A stretch of DNA of 64,000 nucleotides from a virus, in IMG/VR virus record IMGVR_UViG_3300043449_002688, positions 1 through 64,000 of that record; one strand, written 5' to 3'. Below are positions 1 to 7,326 of this stretch, piece by piece (the first letter of the stretch is position 1; each line of letters opens with the position of its first letter). The position numbers and the translations under genes were made by a program. The notes under the pieces were generated by a model. It did not search any database. It was given only the letters and a program-made list of their open reading frames with translations, and was not told where the DNA came from.

Positions 1-385
1 CAATGTTCTTTCCTTCAGGATGAGTGTTTTGTTTTATTGATTCGTTAAAATCTTCATCATCAAAAGCTTTTTTTAGATCAAATGCAGAAAGATAATATAG
101 TGTTTCGCATAAATTTTTAGCGGATTTAAGGTATTTTTCTTCAACTAAAAGTTTATGAAAATTAGATGGTTGATTTTTTAATAAAGTATTAAGGTTTAAA
201 GGGTTTTTAATAAATTTTTCTAAATCTTCTAAATTAACTTCTATTTTTTCTGATAAATATTTTTTTAAAAGAATATGAGTTTCTTTATCTAAAGACAAGA
301 AAAAATCATTTAATGATTTTGGTATTTCCAAAACCTCTTCTTTTTTTTGTAATGATCTTTTTTTTATCCAAGATTTTAAGTCCAT
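1..385 (-). CDS. Hypothetical protein, 3' end beyond the window
   Basis: An open frame starts at the ATG at 385 (MDLKSWIKKRSLQKK...) and runs without a stop to base 1, so only the first 128 residues are visible. The product is lysine- and leucine-rich and looks mostly helical, with no motif I recognise. The ribosome binding site is weak (an AAGG about 13 bases upstream). It lies on the same strand as the structural-looking genes that follow, 17 bases downstream of the next gene's stop, so it is probably a late or virion-related gene, but this rests on position only. Confidence 0.6.
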   Translation of the reverse strand, partial: MDLKSWIKKRSLQKKEEVLEIPKSLNDFFLSLDKETHILLKKYLSEKIEVNLEDLEKFIKNPLNLNTLLKNQPSNFHKLLVEEKYLKSAKNLCETLYYLSAFDLKKAFDDEDFNESIKQNTHPEGKNI

Positions 386-402
386 TTAGTTATTATACCT
401 TA

Positions 403-1296
403 TTAGACGTTAGAACTAAATAGCTTATTGCCGTATAAAGATTTCAATCTTTGAATAATTTTAATGTATTCTTTTTCAGCCAAATCTCTTTTAGTCTGCA
501 AAAGCTGTAGCATGTTATCGCTAATAGATTGAGATAATCCGTCAGCTCCCATAGACTGGCTTACGTTTCTAAATAATGGCAATAAATTGTCTATTAAAAG
601 CATTGCAGCTTTAGCCCCAATAGCTTCATTAATTATAACAGGTACGTCGCCTTGATCGCCCATCATGCCATGTAGCACTTCTACTGTCCAATATGCAGGA
701 ACCCATCCTTGTTGACCTATAAATTGCAATATTGTAGCACCGGCTGCAGGTACGGCTGTAGCTGTACCGATTGCGGTAAATGCCGGAGAAATAGGATTTA
801 CGTTAATATATCCTCTAGCTGCATTTCCCATTTCAATCCATTCTTTGGGGATTTCATAAATTCTTCCACCAGATGGGAATTGTTTATTTGCTTCAGGATT
901 TCCTTCGTCATCTAAGATATCAGTATAATTAGAAGAACAAATAGCCAATCTAATTACTTTTTTAATGGGCTTATTTGGAACTTCTAAGAAGATATTTTGA
1001 TAGTACAAATTTGGGTCAAATGACAGCCTATGCCTACGTACAGTAGGTAAAACATCTAATTGAGATTCAAGCTCAAACATGTTCATTCCACGTTTGATTA
1101 CATCAGAAAGCATTTTATTTGTTATTTTTTCACCAGTAATAGGGCTTGTCATTGGAACGCCAAAAAAGTATCTTTCTTTTAGCGTTTTTGCATCAATTAA
1201 AGGCTCGTATCTATCTATCGGGCCAACAGAATCTATTGCCCGTTCTGGATAAATTCCACCAGTTCCTTTTTTTGCTTTAGTAAAATTAGTGCTCAT
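403..1296 (-). CDS. Putative virion structural protein (297 aa)
   Basis: The function is not recognised with certainty. It is a 297-residue soluble protein without a signal peptide. The middle (about residues 80-200) is rich in beta-prone and turn residues, including an alanine/glycine-rich segment (AIGTATAVPAAGA), and the last 50 residues form a charged helix. The start ATG is preceded by TAGGAG at good spacing. It lies 15 bases downstream of another minus-strand gene, in the half of the window that carries all head genes, which suggests a neck, tail-completion or other virion component. That assignment is an inference from context; no catalytic motif is visible. Confidence 0.6.
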   Translation of the reverse strand: MSTNFTKAKKGTGGIYPERAIDSVGPIDRYEPLIDAKTLKERYFFGVPMTSPITGEKITNKMLSDVIKRGMNMFELESQLDVLPTVRRHRLSFDPNLYYQNIFLEVPNKPIKKVIRLAICSSNYTDILDDEGNPEANKQFPSGGRIYEIPKEWIEMGNAARGYINVNPISPAFTAIGTATAVPAAGATILQFIGQQGWVPAYWTVEVLHGMMGDQGDVPVIINEAIGAKAAMLLIDNLLPLFRNVSQSMGADGLSQSISDNMLQLLQTKRDLAEKEYIKIIQRLKSLYGNKLFSSNV

Positions 1297-1311
1297 TTTA
1301 GCTCCTAAGAT

Positions 1312-1719
1312 TTAGCAGTAAAAACGTTCACTGTCGTTAACAATGACATTTAATCTTCCATCTAGCAAAATAGGAATAGTTTTGCCTCCATCGGTTAATG
1401 TAGCAGTAAGATTGCCAGAAATTTTATCGGTTGGCATCATATCAATTCGCCAAATTGACTTATCATCGGTAGGATAGGCCATTACGCCAGTTCTTGTAAT
1501 TTTTCCGCTTGAATCAATATTATCAAAAGTAAATTGCATTGTCGCAGAATTGGAAGGAATCCATCTCATTCCTTTGCATTCTGTACAACTATTTGATTTT
1601 TCTTGAATAAGTTGTATGTATATAGAATCGCCGGAGTCTTGAGTGTACTCAAGCTGGTCTACTGAACAGTAATTATTAACGCTAGAAACGCTTTCTAAAA
1701 GGCGCATGAGAATTCTCAT
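1312..1719 (-). CDS. Hypothetical protein, probably beta-rich virion component (135 aa)
   Basis: A 135-residue protein that I do not recognise. It has a CTEC pair near residue 46 and a terminal cysteine. Its second half looks like beta-strands (short alternating hydrophobic and polar runs such as GNLTATLTDGG and GRLNVIVND), a pattern common in phage head-tail connector and fibre proteins. The start has a strong site (TAGGAG, 5-base spacer). It is the first gene after a 66-base gap that contains a copy of the recurring CCTAATCTT motif 21 bases upstream of the ATG, so it probably begins a transcription unit with the 297-residue gene downstream. Confidence 0.55.
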   Translation of the reverse strand: MRILMRLLESVSSVNNYCSVDQLEYTQDSGDSIYIQLIQEKSNSCTECKGMRWIPSNSATMQFTFDNIDSSGKITRTGVMAYPTDDKSIWRIDMMPTDKISGNLTATLTDGGKTIPILLDGRLNVIVNDSERFYC

Positions 1720-1740
1720 AAAGTCTCCTATCTTTGCAAA

Positions 1741-1749
1741 AAGATTAGG
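1741..1749 (-). promoter_or_regulatory. CCTAATCTT motif, candidate phage promoter element
   Basis: On the minus strand this gap reads TAATCCTAATCTTTTT, sharing 16 identical bases with the copy at 60,244. It sits 21 bases upstream of the ATG at 1719. The same nine bases occur upstream of the starts at 11,660, 20,418, 24,390, 60,212 and 10,781. Function as a promoter is inferred from recurrence and position only. Confidence 0.45.
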
Positions 1750-1785
1750 ATTACTTTACTTTTGCGCCATTAGATTTTTTATAAG

Positions 1786-2511
1786 TTATTTTAACCTATT
1801 AGACATAGGTGCTTTTGTATTTTTTTGTTTTTGGGGCTTTGGTTTTTGAGGCTTTGGTTTTTGAGGTTTTGACTTTTTTGCTTTTTCATCATATGGATTA
1901 GGCTTAATAAGCATAGTAGTCGGCATAGATTCCGCAATTCTTGGAACCGCGATATGATCAATTATACCCCATTTAATAGCCTCATTTGGTTCTAAATACC
2001 AATCTGCATTTCGCATATCTTTCATTTTATTTTTAATTTTAGCTAATGGAATATTTGTATCTTTTGCAAAATTTACATATACCATTTCATTTAATCTTTC
2101 GAAAGATTTAGCATTTTCTGAAATATCTGCAGCTTTTCCATAAGAGACCCAAGAAGCTTCGTGGACCATCATTTGTGTGCTTGGTGCCGCAAAACGCATG
2201 CCTTTTGTTCCTGCTGCAAGCAAAAGAACGCCACATGACATAGCCATACCTAAAGCTATCGTGGCTACAGGCTTATGGGAAGATTTAATAATATCTCTCA
2301 TGGCGAGTAAAGAATGAGCATCTCCACCATAGCTATGAATATAAATAGGAATTACTGGAATTGCAGGATTTGCTTCCATATATTTAAATTGCGACAAAAA
2401 TGAAGCGGTAGTAGTATCTGTAAATTCAGATACCCAAATATAATCTTGACCTACCAAAGGTGGTAAATAAGAGTAGGCTCCTGGTTTTGCTAGTTTATTT
2501 TCTTGATTCAT
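1786..2511 (-). CDS. ClpP-like serine protease (241 aa)
   Basis: A ClpP/crotonase-fold serine protease (peptidase family S14). The catalytic triad is in the expected order: Ser92 in GMAMSCG, His117 in MMVHEAS, and Asp170 just before the WYLEPNEA segment, matching the position of the ClpP aspartate. The GGDAHS segment near residue 63 matches the oxyanion/substrate-binding loop. In phages such proteins often act as head maturation proteases, but a separate prohead protease is encoded at 18,724, so a role in degrading host or phage proteins is equally possible. The C-terminus is a lysine/proline tail with KPQKP repeats, absent from normal ClpP. The start has GGAGG and overlaps the previous stop as ATGA. 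A second ClpP paralogue lies at 3054-4106. Confidence 0.85.
   Translation of the reverse strand: MNQENKLAKPGAYSYLPPLVGQDYIWVSEFTDTTTASFLSQFKYMEANPAIPVIPIYIHSYGGDAHSLLAMRDIIKSSHKPVATIALGMAMSCGVLLLAAGTKGMRFAAPSTQMMVHEASWVSYGKAADISENAKSFERLNEMVYVNFAKDTNIPLAKIKNKMKDMRNADWYLEPNEAIKWGIIDHIAVPRIAESMPTTMLIKPNPYDEKAKKSKPQKPKPQKPKPQKQKNTKAPMSNRLK
1835..1864 (-). repeat. Tandem 15-bp repeat encoding KPQKP units
   Basis: Two perfect tandem copies of a 15-base unit (plus strand GGCTTTGGTTTTTGA), flanked by degenerate partial copies, encode the lysine/proline tail of the ClpP-like protease. This is probably slippage-driven expansion of a disordered tail. Confidence 0.8.
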
Positions 2512-2798
2512 GATTCCTCCGCTATTACTTCAACTGATTGATTATTTAACTTATGCTCTGAAACAATAATTTTTTCATATCCGCCATGCTTTCCGCAAAG
2601 GGGAGTAGCATAAAACGGCGTTTTTGATGAAATCGATAATGAAGCTGGATGGCCTACTCCACTAACAAAACATTCAATATTACCATTAGTTGACACTGTA
2701 AATCCGCCTATTAGCTGAAAATATTCATCATAAATAGGCCAAGATTTGTTTGCTTCTGCCCATCCTAATTTTAAAGAAAACCTATAGACCCTTCCCAT
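2508..2798 (-). CDS. Hypothetical protein (96 aa)
   Basis: Not recognised. A small protein of 96 residues with aromatic-rich beta-like segments and no membrane segment or signal peptide. The start has AGAGGAAA at normal spacing. Its stop overlaps the start of the ClpP-like gene as ATGA, and its own first codons overlap the end of the upstream membrane-protein gene by 17 bases, so the three are translationally coupled. No function can be assigned. Confidence 0.6.
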   Translation of the reverse strand: MGRVYRFSLKLGWAEANKSWPIYDEYFQLIGGFTVSTNGNIECFVSGVGHPASLSISSKTPFYATPLCGKHGGYEKIIVSEHKLNNQSVEVIAEES

Positions 2799-3039
2799 TT
2801 GTTTCCTCTAAAAATTTTAAAACATTTTCAAGCTTATTTTGTTTTTCTTTATTAATCCAAAAGGCTACAAAAGAAAGAAAAAACACAAATACAGAAAAAG
2901 CCAAAACAGGCTCATTTAAAATTGCCTGAAAAAGCATTATAATAGTTTGCCACATCATAAGATAAAAATTTACGTTTGCAAAAAAACCGTAAAGCTTAAT
3001 TTTTCTTTTAATTTGACTTAAAGGATCAATTTGTTGCAT
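2782..3039 (-). CDS. Small membrane protein with two transmembrane helices (85 aa)
   Basis: An 85-residue protein with two hydrophobic stretches: about residues 20-38 (FANVNFYLMMWQTIIMLFQ) and 46-62 (LAFSVFVFFLSFVAFW). Short charged termini suggest a hairpin in the inner membrane with both ends cytoplasmic. The last 20 residues are a charged helix. It lies directly downstream of the HNH-ClpP fusion gene (14-base gap). Small two-helix membrane proteins in phages include holins, but no lysis gene is adjacent, so I do not call it a holin. Confidence 0.6.
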   Translation of the reverse strand: MQQIDPLSQIKRKIKLYGFFANVNFYLMMWQTIIMLFQAILNEPVLAFSVFVFFLSFVAFWINKEKQNKLENVLKFLEETNGKGL

Positions 3040-3053
3040 TTACTTTCTCTTTA

Positions 3054-4106
3054 TTAAAGAACTTTTGTAATAACCATGTCATCTTCTTCGCCTAAGACTT
3101 TATCTGCTAGCCCTAATTTAACGGCTTCTTGAGCTGTATAAACCGTATCTTTAGAGCATTCTTTTTCCCAAAAAGAAGAATCTTTTTTAGATTTTTTAGA
3201 ATAAATATCGTACATCATTTGCCTTGCTCTTTTAGATTCTTTACTCCAAGATTCTAAAGATTTTGGTTGTCCATCAAATTCTTGCGTTCCATCGTGAATT
3301 AAAAACCTGCAATTAGCAGTCAACTGTCGTTGATCTCCAGCTTGAAAAATAATAGTTGCCGTTGAAGCTACCATTCCTGTTCCAATCATAATTTTAGGAC
3401 AATGACTATTAACTAAAGCATCATAAAAAGCCAATCCGCTGTAAAAGTCTCCGCCGTTTGACATTATTTTAACTGTTACAGGAGCAAATGGGTTAATTTT
3501 CTCCATTAGCTCTAGCCCTTTTAAATAATTAGACGCTGATTCCTCAGTAATTTCATTAAACATAAATATGGTTCTACCTTCAACGTCATATCCATTATGA
3601 AAAATTTGTTCAATCCTTAAGTTCCTAGACTCTTTAATAGAAGACAAAGCGTTAATTGTTTCTATTACAGACAATTTGTCTCCTCTTATAGAGCTACAAG
3701 TTGAACAACATGGAACCACATTATCTATACTATACCCTATTTTTTTATCTAATGAAAGTCTGTCTAATCCTACGCCAGACAAAGGTAAGTTCCCACCACA
3801 ATAAAAACATGGTTTACTGTTTAATTTGATATAATCTTCTTTAGAAAGATTCCATCTTATTTTTCTTAGTTTTGATTCAGTTTTACCTTTATTATATCTA
3901 TCATTAACTGTATAAATTCTATTTTTTTGATAAAGCTTTATAGTCTCTAAAGTTTGAGGATTAGTTTCTTTTTTATAGCAATTTACGCATTTTGGCCCTT
4001 GATATTTAACATTTTTTATTGTTTTACAAGAAATACATTCTTTAGGGCTTAAAGGTTTTGTTTCTACCGTAGAAATAACACTTGGTTTTTCTTTGGTTTT
4101 TGACAT
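3054..4106 (-). CDS. HNH endonuclease module fused to a ClpP-like protease (350 aa)
   Basis: Residues 1-20 look like a short native leader. Residues about 21-160 are an HNH homing-endonuclease-type module: paired cysteines (C23/C26, C40/C43, C100/C103), the GLDRLSLD signature around residue 115, and NVVPCCSTCSS at 129-139. Residues about 165-350 are a complete ClpP-like domain with Ser248 in GMVAS, His271 in FLIHDGT and Asp320 before TVYTAQEA. The frame is continuous, so the HNH part is either an in-frame fusion or an element removed after translation, though no intein termini are seen. The start at 4106 is chosen because AAGGA lies 7 bases upstream; a longer in-frame start at 4145 lies inside the upstream exonuclease gene. 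A second ClpP paralogue lies at 1786-2511; ClpP-like subunits can form mixed rings. Confidence 0.8.
   Translation of the reverse strand: MSKTKEKPSVISTVETKPLSPKECISCKTIKNVKYQGPKCVNCYKKETNPQTLETIKLYQKNRIYTVNDRYNKGKTESKLRKIRWNLSKEDYIKLNSKPCFYCGGNLPLSGVGLDRLSLDKKIGYSIDNVVPCCSTCSSIRGDKLSVIETINALSSIKESRNLRIEQIFHNGYDVEGRTIFMFNEITEESASNYLKGLELMEKINPFAPVTVKIMSNGGDFYSGLAFYDALVNSHCPKIMIGTGMVASTATIIFQAGDQRQLTANCRFLIHDGTQEFDGQPKSLESWSKESKRARQMMYDIYSKKSKKDSSFWEKECSKDTVYTAQEAVKLGLADKVLGEEDDMVITKVL
3627..4046 (-). mobile_element. HNH module inserted at the N-terminus of the ClpP-like gene
   Basis: This segment encodes the HNH module of the fusion described at 3054-4106 (about residues 21-160). Its cysteine pairs, DR motif and CCxxC motif match phage HNH homing endonucleases, which are normally free-standing or carried in introns. 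The boundaries are approximate and set by where ClpP similarity begins. Confidence 0.55.
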
Positions 4107-4108
4107 AA

Positions 4109-4687
4109 TTAAATCCTTATTGCCTTTTCTAAAACCTGAATGCATACAAGAGTGTCATATTTTGCGCCATGAAGCTTGGTTTGGTCTACGTTAACCCCAA
4201 GCCAATTTGCTATTGCTCCAAGACTTAAACTCTGCTCTCTTGGTATTTTACCTTGATTTTTTGCCTTTTTCAATATTTCTCTGGTATCTAATCTATCAGA
4301 TTGAAATACGTATTTATTCCAAACTGTTTTTGGAATTAAATTTAATGTAATAAATTCTTCATCAAAAGGAATATTTTGACCAATTAAGGTTAGTTTTTTA
4401 TTTCCATTTTGGGTATGTTTTTCTAATTTTTGAAATAAAAGTTTTGCTGCTTCAGCAGGAGTAATAGCTGTTTTTTGAAGTTCTTTTAGGTTTATTTTGT
4501 TAATATTTAATGCCTCTTGCGTTACTCTATATCCTACTGGATCAGTTAAAGCAAGATCTAATTCATCTATTATTTTAAATTTATCTTCGCTTACTTTAAC
4601 ACAAAAAGCAAAATAAGCTGTCAGCAAAGAATTATTTACTGGGCTTAATCCGCCAGTTTCGGTATCAAAGGCAAGATAGATTTCCAT
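4109..4687 (-). CDS. DnaQ-like 3'-5' exonuclease (192 aa)
   Basis: A DEDD-family 3'-5' exonuclease (DnaQ/RNase T fold). Exo I is FDTETGG near residues 7-13 (Asp8, Glu10), Exo II is GQNIPFDEEF with its conserved Asp, and Exo III is HGAKYDT, the DEDDh pattern. Because the phage polymerase at 45,988-50,841 is of the DnaE type, which has no proofreading domain, this protein could act as its epsilon-like proofreader; that is inferred, as the two genes are 41 kb apart on opposite strands. An RNase T-like or general DNA-trimming role is an alternative. The start at 4687 is the only one that keeps Exo I, although its ribosome binding site is poor. Confidence 0.88.
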   Translation of the reverse strand: MEIYLAFDTETGGLSPVNNSLLTAYFAFCVKVSEDKFKIIDELDLALTDPVGYRVTQEALNINKINLKELQKTAITPAEAAKLLFQKLEKHTQNGNKKLTLIGQNIPFDEEFITLNLIPKTVWNKYVFQSDRLDTREILKKAKNQGKIPREQSLSLGAIANWLGVNVDQTKLHGAKYDTLVCIQVLEKAIRI

Positions 4688-4695
4688 TTAAATAT

Positions 4696-4827
4696 TTAAT
4701 CTTCTGCTTTTTTGTCTTTTTTGTCTTTTTTAGCTTTTAAATAAAAATAAGCAGCTAAAATAGGTATCCCAAAAGGTACAAAAACTGCAAAAGCAACTCC
4801 CAGTGTTTTTAAAACTTTTTTCTTCAT
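4696..4827 (-). CDS. Small single-pass membrane protein (43 aa)
   Basis: A short gene of 43 codons. The product begins MKKKVLKTLGVAFAVF, has one hydrophobic helix (about residues 8-29) and ends in a lysine/aspartate-rich tail (KAKKDKKDKKAED). This is a single-span membrane peptide with a highly charged cytoplasmic tail. AAAGG lies 10 bases upstream of the ATG. The gene sits between the exonuclease and another membrane-anchored protein on the same strand. No function is assigned. Confidence 0.55.
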   Translation of the reverse strand: MKKKVLKTLGVAFAVFVPFGIPILAAYFYLKAKKDKKDKKAED

Positions 4828-4879
4828 TTATACTTAACCTTTAAAAAAGCCCATCCTTGGGCTAAATAAGGTAAGCCAA

Positions 4880-5341
4880 TCATTGGCCAGATTCTTCTAA
4901 AAATTTTGTCAAAGCAACATCTGCCTGTTCTTCTAAAACATTTTTTTCTTCAGAAGAAAGCTCATCTGAAACAGTAAGTACGGCTGTGCTTACATAGCCT
5001 ACTTTAAATAAGCATGCCTCATCTGAAGATGAACAAACTCCATTACCTTGCATGTGGCTCGCAATGGTATCTCCTAAAATTTGCAAACAAACATTTCCTT
5101 GAGTAAACATAATAATTGGGACTAATTCTGGATTTTCTAATCCTCTCATAATACATCCACTAACAAGATTTTTCATAACTTTTTTAGCGTTTTCACTTTC
5201 TTCAATTGCAGATGCAACAGGAGAAGGAGACAGCTTTTTTAGTAAAGTATTTCCAACCACCATAAGTAAAACCAACAAACCAACTACAACAACTTTACGT
5301 ACCCAATTACCTGTTTTCATTTTTTCTTTCACTTTTTTCAT
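4880..5341 (-). CDS. Membrane-anchored protein with periplasmic cysteine-containing domain (153 aa)
   Basis: A basic N-terminus followed by a strong hydrophobic segment at about residues 16-35 (VVVVGLLVLLMVVG) makes this a signal-anchored protein. The remaining roughly 115 residues carry four cysteines (in SGCIM, NVCLQ, GVCSS and EACLF) and would lie outside the cytoplasm, where disulfides could form. The start has AAAGGAGG at ideal spacing and overlaps the upstream stop as ATGA. I do not recognise the family; superinfection exclusion or lysis accessory roles are possible but unsupported. Confidence 0.6.
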   Translation of the reverse strand: MKKVKEKMKTGNWVRKVVVVGLLVLLMVVGNTLLKKLSPSPVASAIEESENAKKVMKNLVSGCIMRGLENPELVPIIMFTQGNVCLQILGDTIASHMQGNGVCSSSDEACLFKVGYVSTAVLTVSDELSSEEKNVLEEQADVALTKFLEESGQ

Positions 5342-5763
5342 AAAGCCTCCTTTGTATCAGAAAAGTAGGCTTCATCTATGCCTTCAAACCGCTTCATTGA
5401 TTGAGCTGCTTCAACAAGATTTTTGCCAACTAATTCAATAATTTTTTTATTTTGTTCTGTTTTATTTCCAAAAAATAATCTATTTAATTTAGATTGTTTA
5501 ACTGTAAAAGAAGTATTGTTATGATCTTTAACTACAAGAACGGCAGTATCAATTGCATCTTTTAAACTTTTAACTGTCATTTTGTAAGGAAGAACGATTT
5601 TAAGGGTTTTTAAAATTTCAGAATAAGCTAATTCAGTGTATTTAAATTTTTCTTTATCTAAAACTTTTTTTAAATGAAAATTTTTAGTAGTATTTGCTAC
5701 TATTAAAAAAGTTTCATACCAAGAAGGAAGTTGGCTATTATTTTCCTGTTGAACCAAACCCAT
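5338..5763 (-). CDS. Hypothetical protein (141 aa)
   Basis: Not recognised. A basic, mostly helical 141-residue protein beginning MGLVQQENN. The start at 5763 is chosen over the upstream in-frame ATG at 5805 because AAGGGG lies 7 bases before it; the gene then overlaps the end of the dUTPase gene by 26 bases. Its stop overlaps the start of the membrane-anchored gene downstream (ATGA), so dUTPase, this gene and the next are probably translated in series. Confidence 0.55.
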   Translation of the reverse strand: MGLVQQENNSQLPSWYETFLIVANTTKNFHLKKVLDKEKFKYTELAYSEILKTLKIVLPYKMTVKSLKDAIDTAVLVVKDHNNTSFTVKQSKLNRLFFGNKTEQNKKIIELVGKNLVEAAQSMKRFEGIDEAYFSDTKEAL

Positions 5764-6175
5764 TTTGGCCCCTTTGTGTTTCAGATAAAAATTCAACTTC
5801 TTCAAAATTTGCTTGAATTACTTCTGACAAAACACCTTGAGCAATTCTGTCGCCTTCATTAATAGTAAATGAATTTTGCGTATCAATATTTGTTACAATA
5901 ATTCCAATTTCGCCCCTAAAATCTGAATCAATTGTTCCAGGAGAATTGGCAATTCTTAAAGAAGTTTTATATGAAGTCCCAGAACGTGGTCTGATTTGTA
6001 ATTCATATCCTTCTGGGATTTCCATACAAAGACCTGTTTTAATAATAACTGTTTGTTGAGGTAAAATAATTATTTGATCAAGAGCTTGAAAATCAAATCC
6101 AGCAGCACCAGAAGTTGCATATAAAGGAGTTTTAGCGTTTACAGATGTTTTTTTAATTTTTACATTAATTTTCAT
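5738..6175 (-). CDS. dut: dUTPase (dUTP diphosphatase), 145 aa
   Basis: A trimeric all-beta dUTPase that hydrolyses dUTP to dUMP and pyrophosphate, limiting uracil incorporation and feeding dTMP synthesis. All five family motifs are present in order: I AAGFDFQA (residues 24-31), II PRSGTSYK, III with the catalytic aspartate (GTIDSDFRGEI), IV GDRIAQGVL, and V RGQNGFGSTGK at the C-terminus. Length is normal for the family. The start has AAAGGG. It complements the ribonucleotide reductase and dNMP kinase genes on the plus strand, although it is carried on the minus strand. Confidence 0.96.
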   Translation of the reverse strand: MKINVKIKKTSVNAKTPLYATSGAAGFDFQALDQIIILPQQTVIIKTGLCMEIPEGYELQIRPRSGTSYKTSLRIANSPGTIDSDFRGEIGIIVTNIDTQNSFTINEGDRIAQGVLSEVIQANFEEVEFLSETQRGQNGFGSTGK

Positions 6176-6210
6176 AAAACCCTTTATTAAAGTAAATCAT
6201 GAAAATAATG

Positions 6211-6855
6211 TTAAGGCAATTTTTTGCGTTTATTTAAAGCAGAATTTTGTTCTAGCCTATATTTTTTACCAGTATATATTTCATATAAGCTTTCAGAAAT
6301 TATATCTTTTTTGCTTAATTCAAGTACGTTTTCTGCAAGCATTTTTTTCCATTTATTAAGAATTTTTAAACTTTCTTTTTCTGGTACATTATGGACTTCT
6401 ATTTCAAAGAAAGTTTTTGCAGCAACTTTATATTGAGATTTGGGTACAGTTATTACATACCACACGATAGAAATCTCAGCTTTACCGTCTTGAATAAAAT
6501 ATATATCGCAGTCTTTGTATATAGAAAAAGAATGATTAAACCCCATTAAATTTAAGGCACGTTCTACTTCTGTTACTGGCATATCTTCTGTAATTTTAAT
6601 GTTTGCTTCATGCCGAACGGTAGTAGATTTATTAGATAGCCTTGCTTTTATTGTGATTTCGTTTAAATCAGAGCCTTGCCTATGTCTTGCCACTCTGCCA
6701 GAGTCAGATTCATAATAGTAATCAAAGCCATAAGCATGTTTTCCTTCAGCCTTATAGCTATGTTTTGAAAGAAATTCTGTTACTTTTTTATTATAAGCAG
6801 CCCTAGAAAGACTGCTTGCATCCCATTTAATTTCTATTTCTTTCAGTTTAGCCAT
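6211..6855 (-). CDS. CYTH-domain phosphohydrolase/cyclase-like protein (214 aa)
   Basis: Residues 6-10 read EIEIK, the ExExK signature that defines the CYTH superfamily (CyaB adenylyl cyclase, thiamine triphosphatase, inorganic polyphosphatase). Further alternating charged strands expected for the triphosphate tunnel follow: RVARHR, EITIKARL, EANIKI and FEIEVH. Members bind a triphosphate with divalent metal inside a beta tunnel. The substrate cannot be told from sequence; hydrolysis of a triphosphate or a nucleotide signal is plausible. The gene has its own TAGG site and lies between dUTPase and a small acidic protein on the minus strand. Confidence 0.82.
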   Translation of the reverse strand: MAKLKEIEIKWDASSLSRAAYNKKVTEFLSKHSYKAEGKHAYGFDYYYESDSGRVARHRQGSDLNEITIKARLSNKSTTVRHEANIKITEDMPVTEVERALNLMGFNHSFSIYKDCDIYFIQDGKAEISIVWYVITVPKSQYKVAAKTFFEIEVHNVPEKESLKILNKWKKMLAENVLELSKKDIISESLYEIYTGKKYRLEQNSALNKRKKLP

Positions 6856-6869
6856 TTTATACCTATTAG

Positions 6870-7208
6870 TTAAGATACAACTGGATTTTCTGTAGGTTCC
6901 ATTACATTTTCTGTAACTGGCTCAGTTGAAACTTCCATATTTAAAAATGCCTCAATTTGGTCCAAAGGTGCATTTCTTAAGCGTCTAACAGTTCTTCGTA
7001 ATGGATTCATTGCTACTGGAATATCTATTTCTTCAAAAACAACTTGTCCGTCTTCTACTTTAACTTGATCATTTTCAAAAACAGGTCTTTTAATTTTTTT
7101 ACCAGAAGGAGTATATTTAATCTCATCTTCAACTCCCATAGCTTTTAATTTGTTAGCGAGAAGTTTAGACAAAGTTTTTTTATCTTTTTTAGACAATCCG
7201 TTATTCAT
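6870..7208 (-). CDS. Hypothetical acidic-tailed protein (112 aa)
   Basis: Not recognised. The N-terminal 35 residues are a basic helix (LSKKDKKTLSKLLANKLK), the middle contains two short beta-like segments, and the C-terminal 20 residues are acidic and threonine/proline-rich, probably disordered. AGGAGG precedes the start. It is the first gene of the minus-strand run containing the CYTH and dUTPase genes and follows a divergent promoter region. Confidence 0.55.
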   Translation of the reverse strand: MNNGLSKKDKKTLSKLLANKLKAMGVEDEIKYTPSGKKIKRPVFENDQVKVEDGQVVFEEIDIPVAMNPLRRTVRRLRNAPLDQIEAFLNMEVSTEPVTENVMEPTENPVVS

Positions 7209-7233
7209 TTAAGCCTCCTGTTGGTATAAATTA

Positions 7234-7261
7234 AGAATATCTCAAAACGATATATTTGCAA
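7234..7261 (-). promoter_or_regulatory. Possible sigma70-type promoter for the CYTH/dUTPase run
   Basis: On the minus strand TTGCAA is followed after 16 bases by TATTCT, ending 26 bases before the ATG at 7208. The match to consensus is moderate. It overlaps a divergent plus-strand promoter region. Confidence 0.35.
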
Positions 7262-7268
7262 TAATTAA

Positions 7269-7297
7269 TTGCTTTTTGTAAAAAATACAAATATACT
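7269..7297 (+). promoter_or_regulatory. Sigma70-type promoter for the 89-aa gene
   Basis: TTGCTT, a 17-base spacer and TATACT (five of six to the -10 consensus) lie about 30 bases upstream of the ATG at 7327, with AAGGAG in between. The spacing and -10 match make a host-type promoter likely. Confidence 0.55.
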
Positions 7298-7326
7298 AAT
7301 TTTGTACCTTAACAAAAGGAGTAAAT

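Noticed and set aside
709-915. Plus-strand open frame opposite the 297-residue gene
   Set aside because: It lies wholly inside a well-supported minus-strand gene, has no ribosome binding site and no plausible domain.
2782-3039. Two-helix membrane protein as a holin
   Set aside because: No endolysin or spanin gene is adjacent and the context is proteases and accessory genes; topology alone is not enough.
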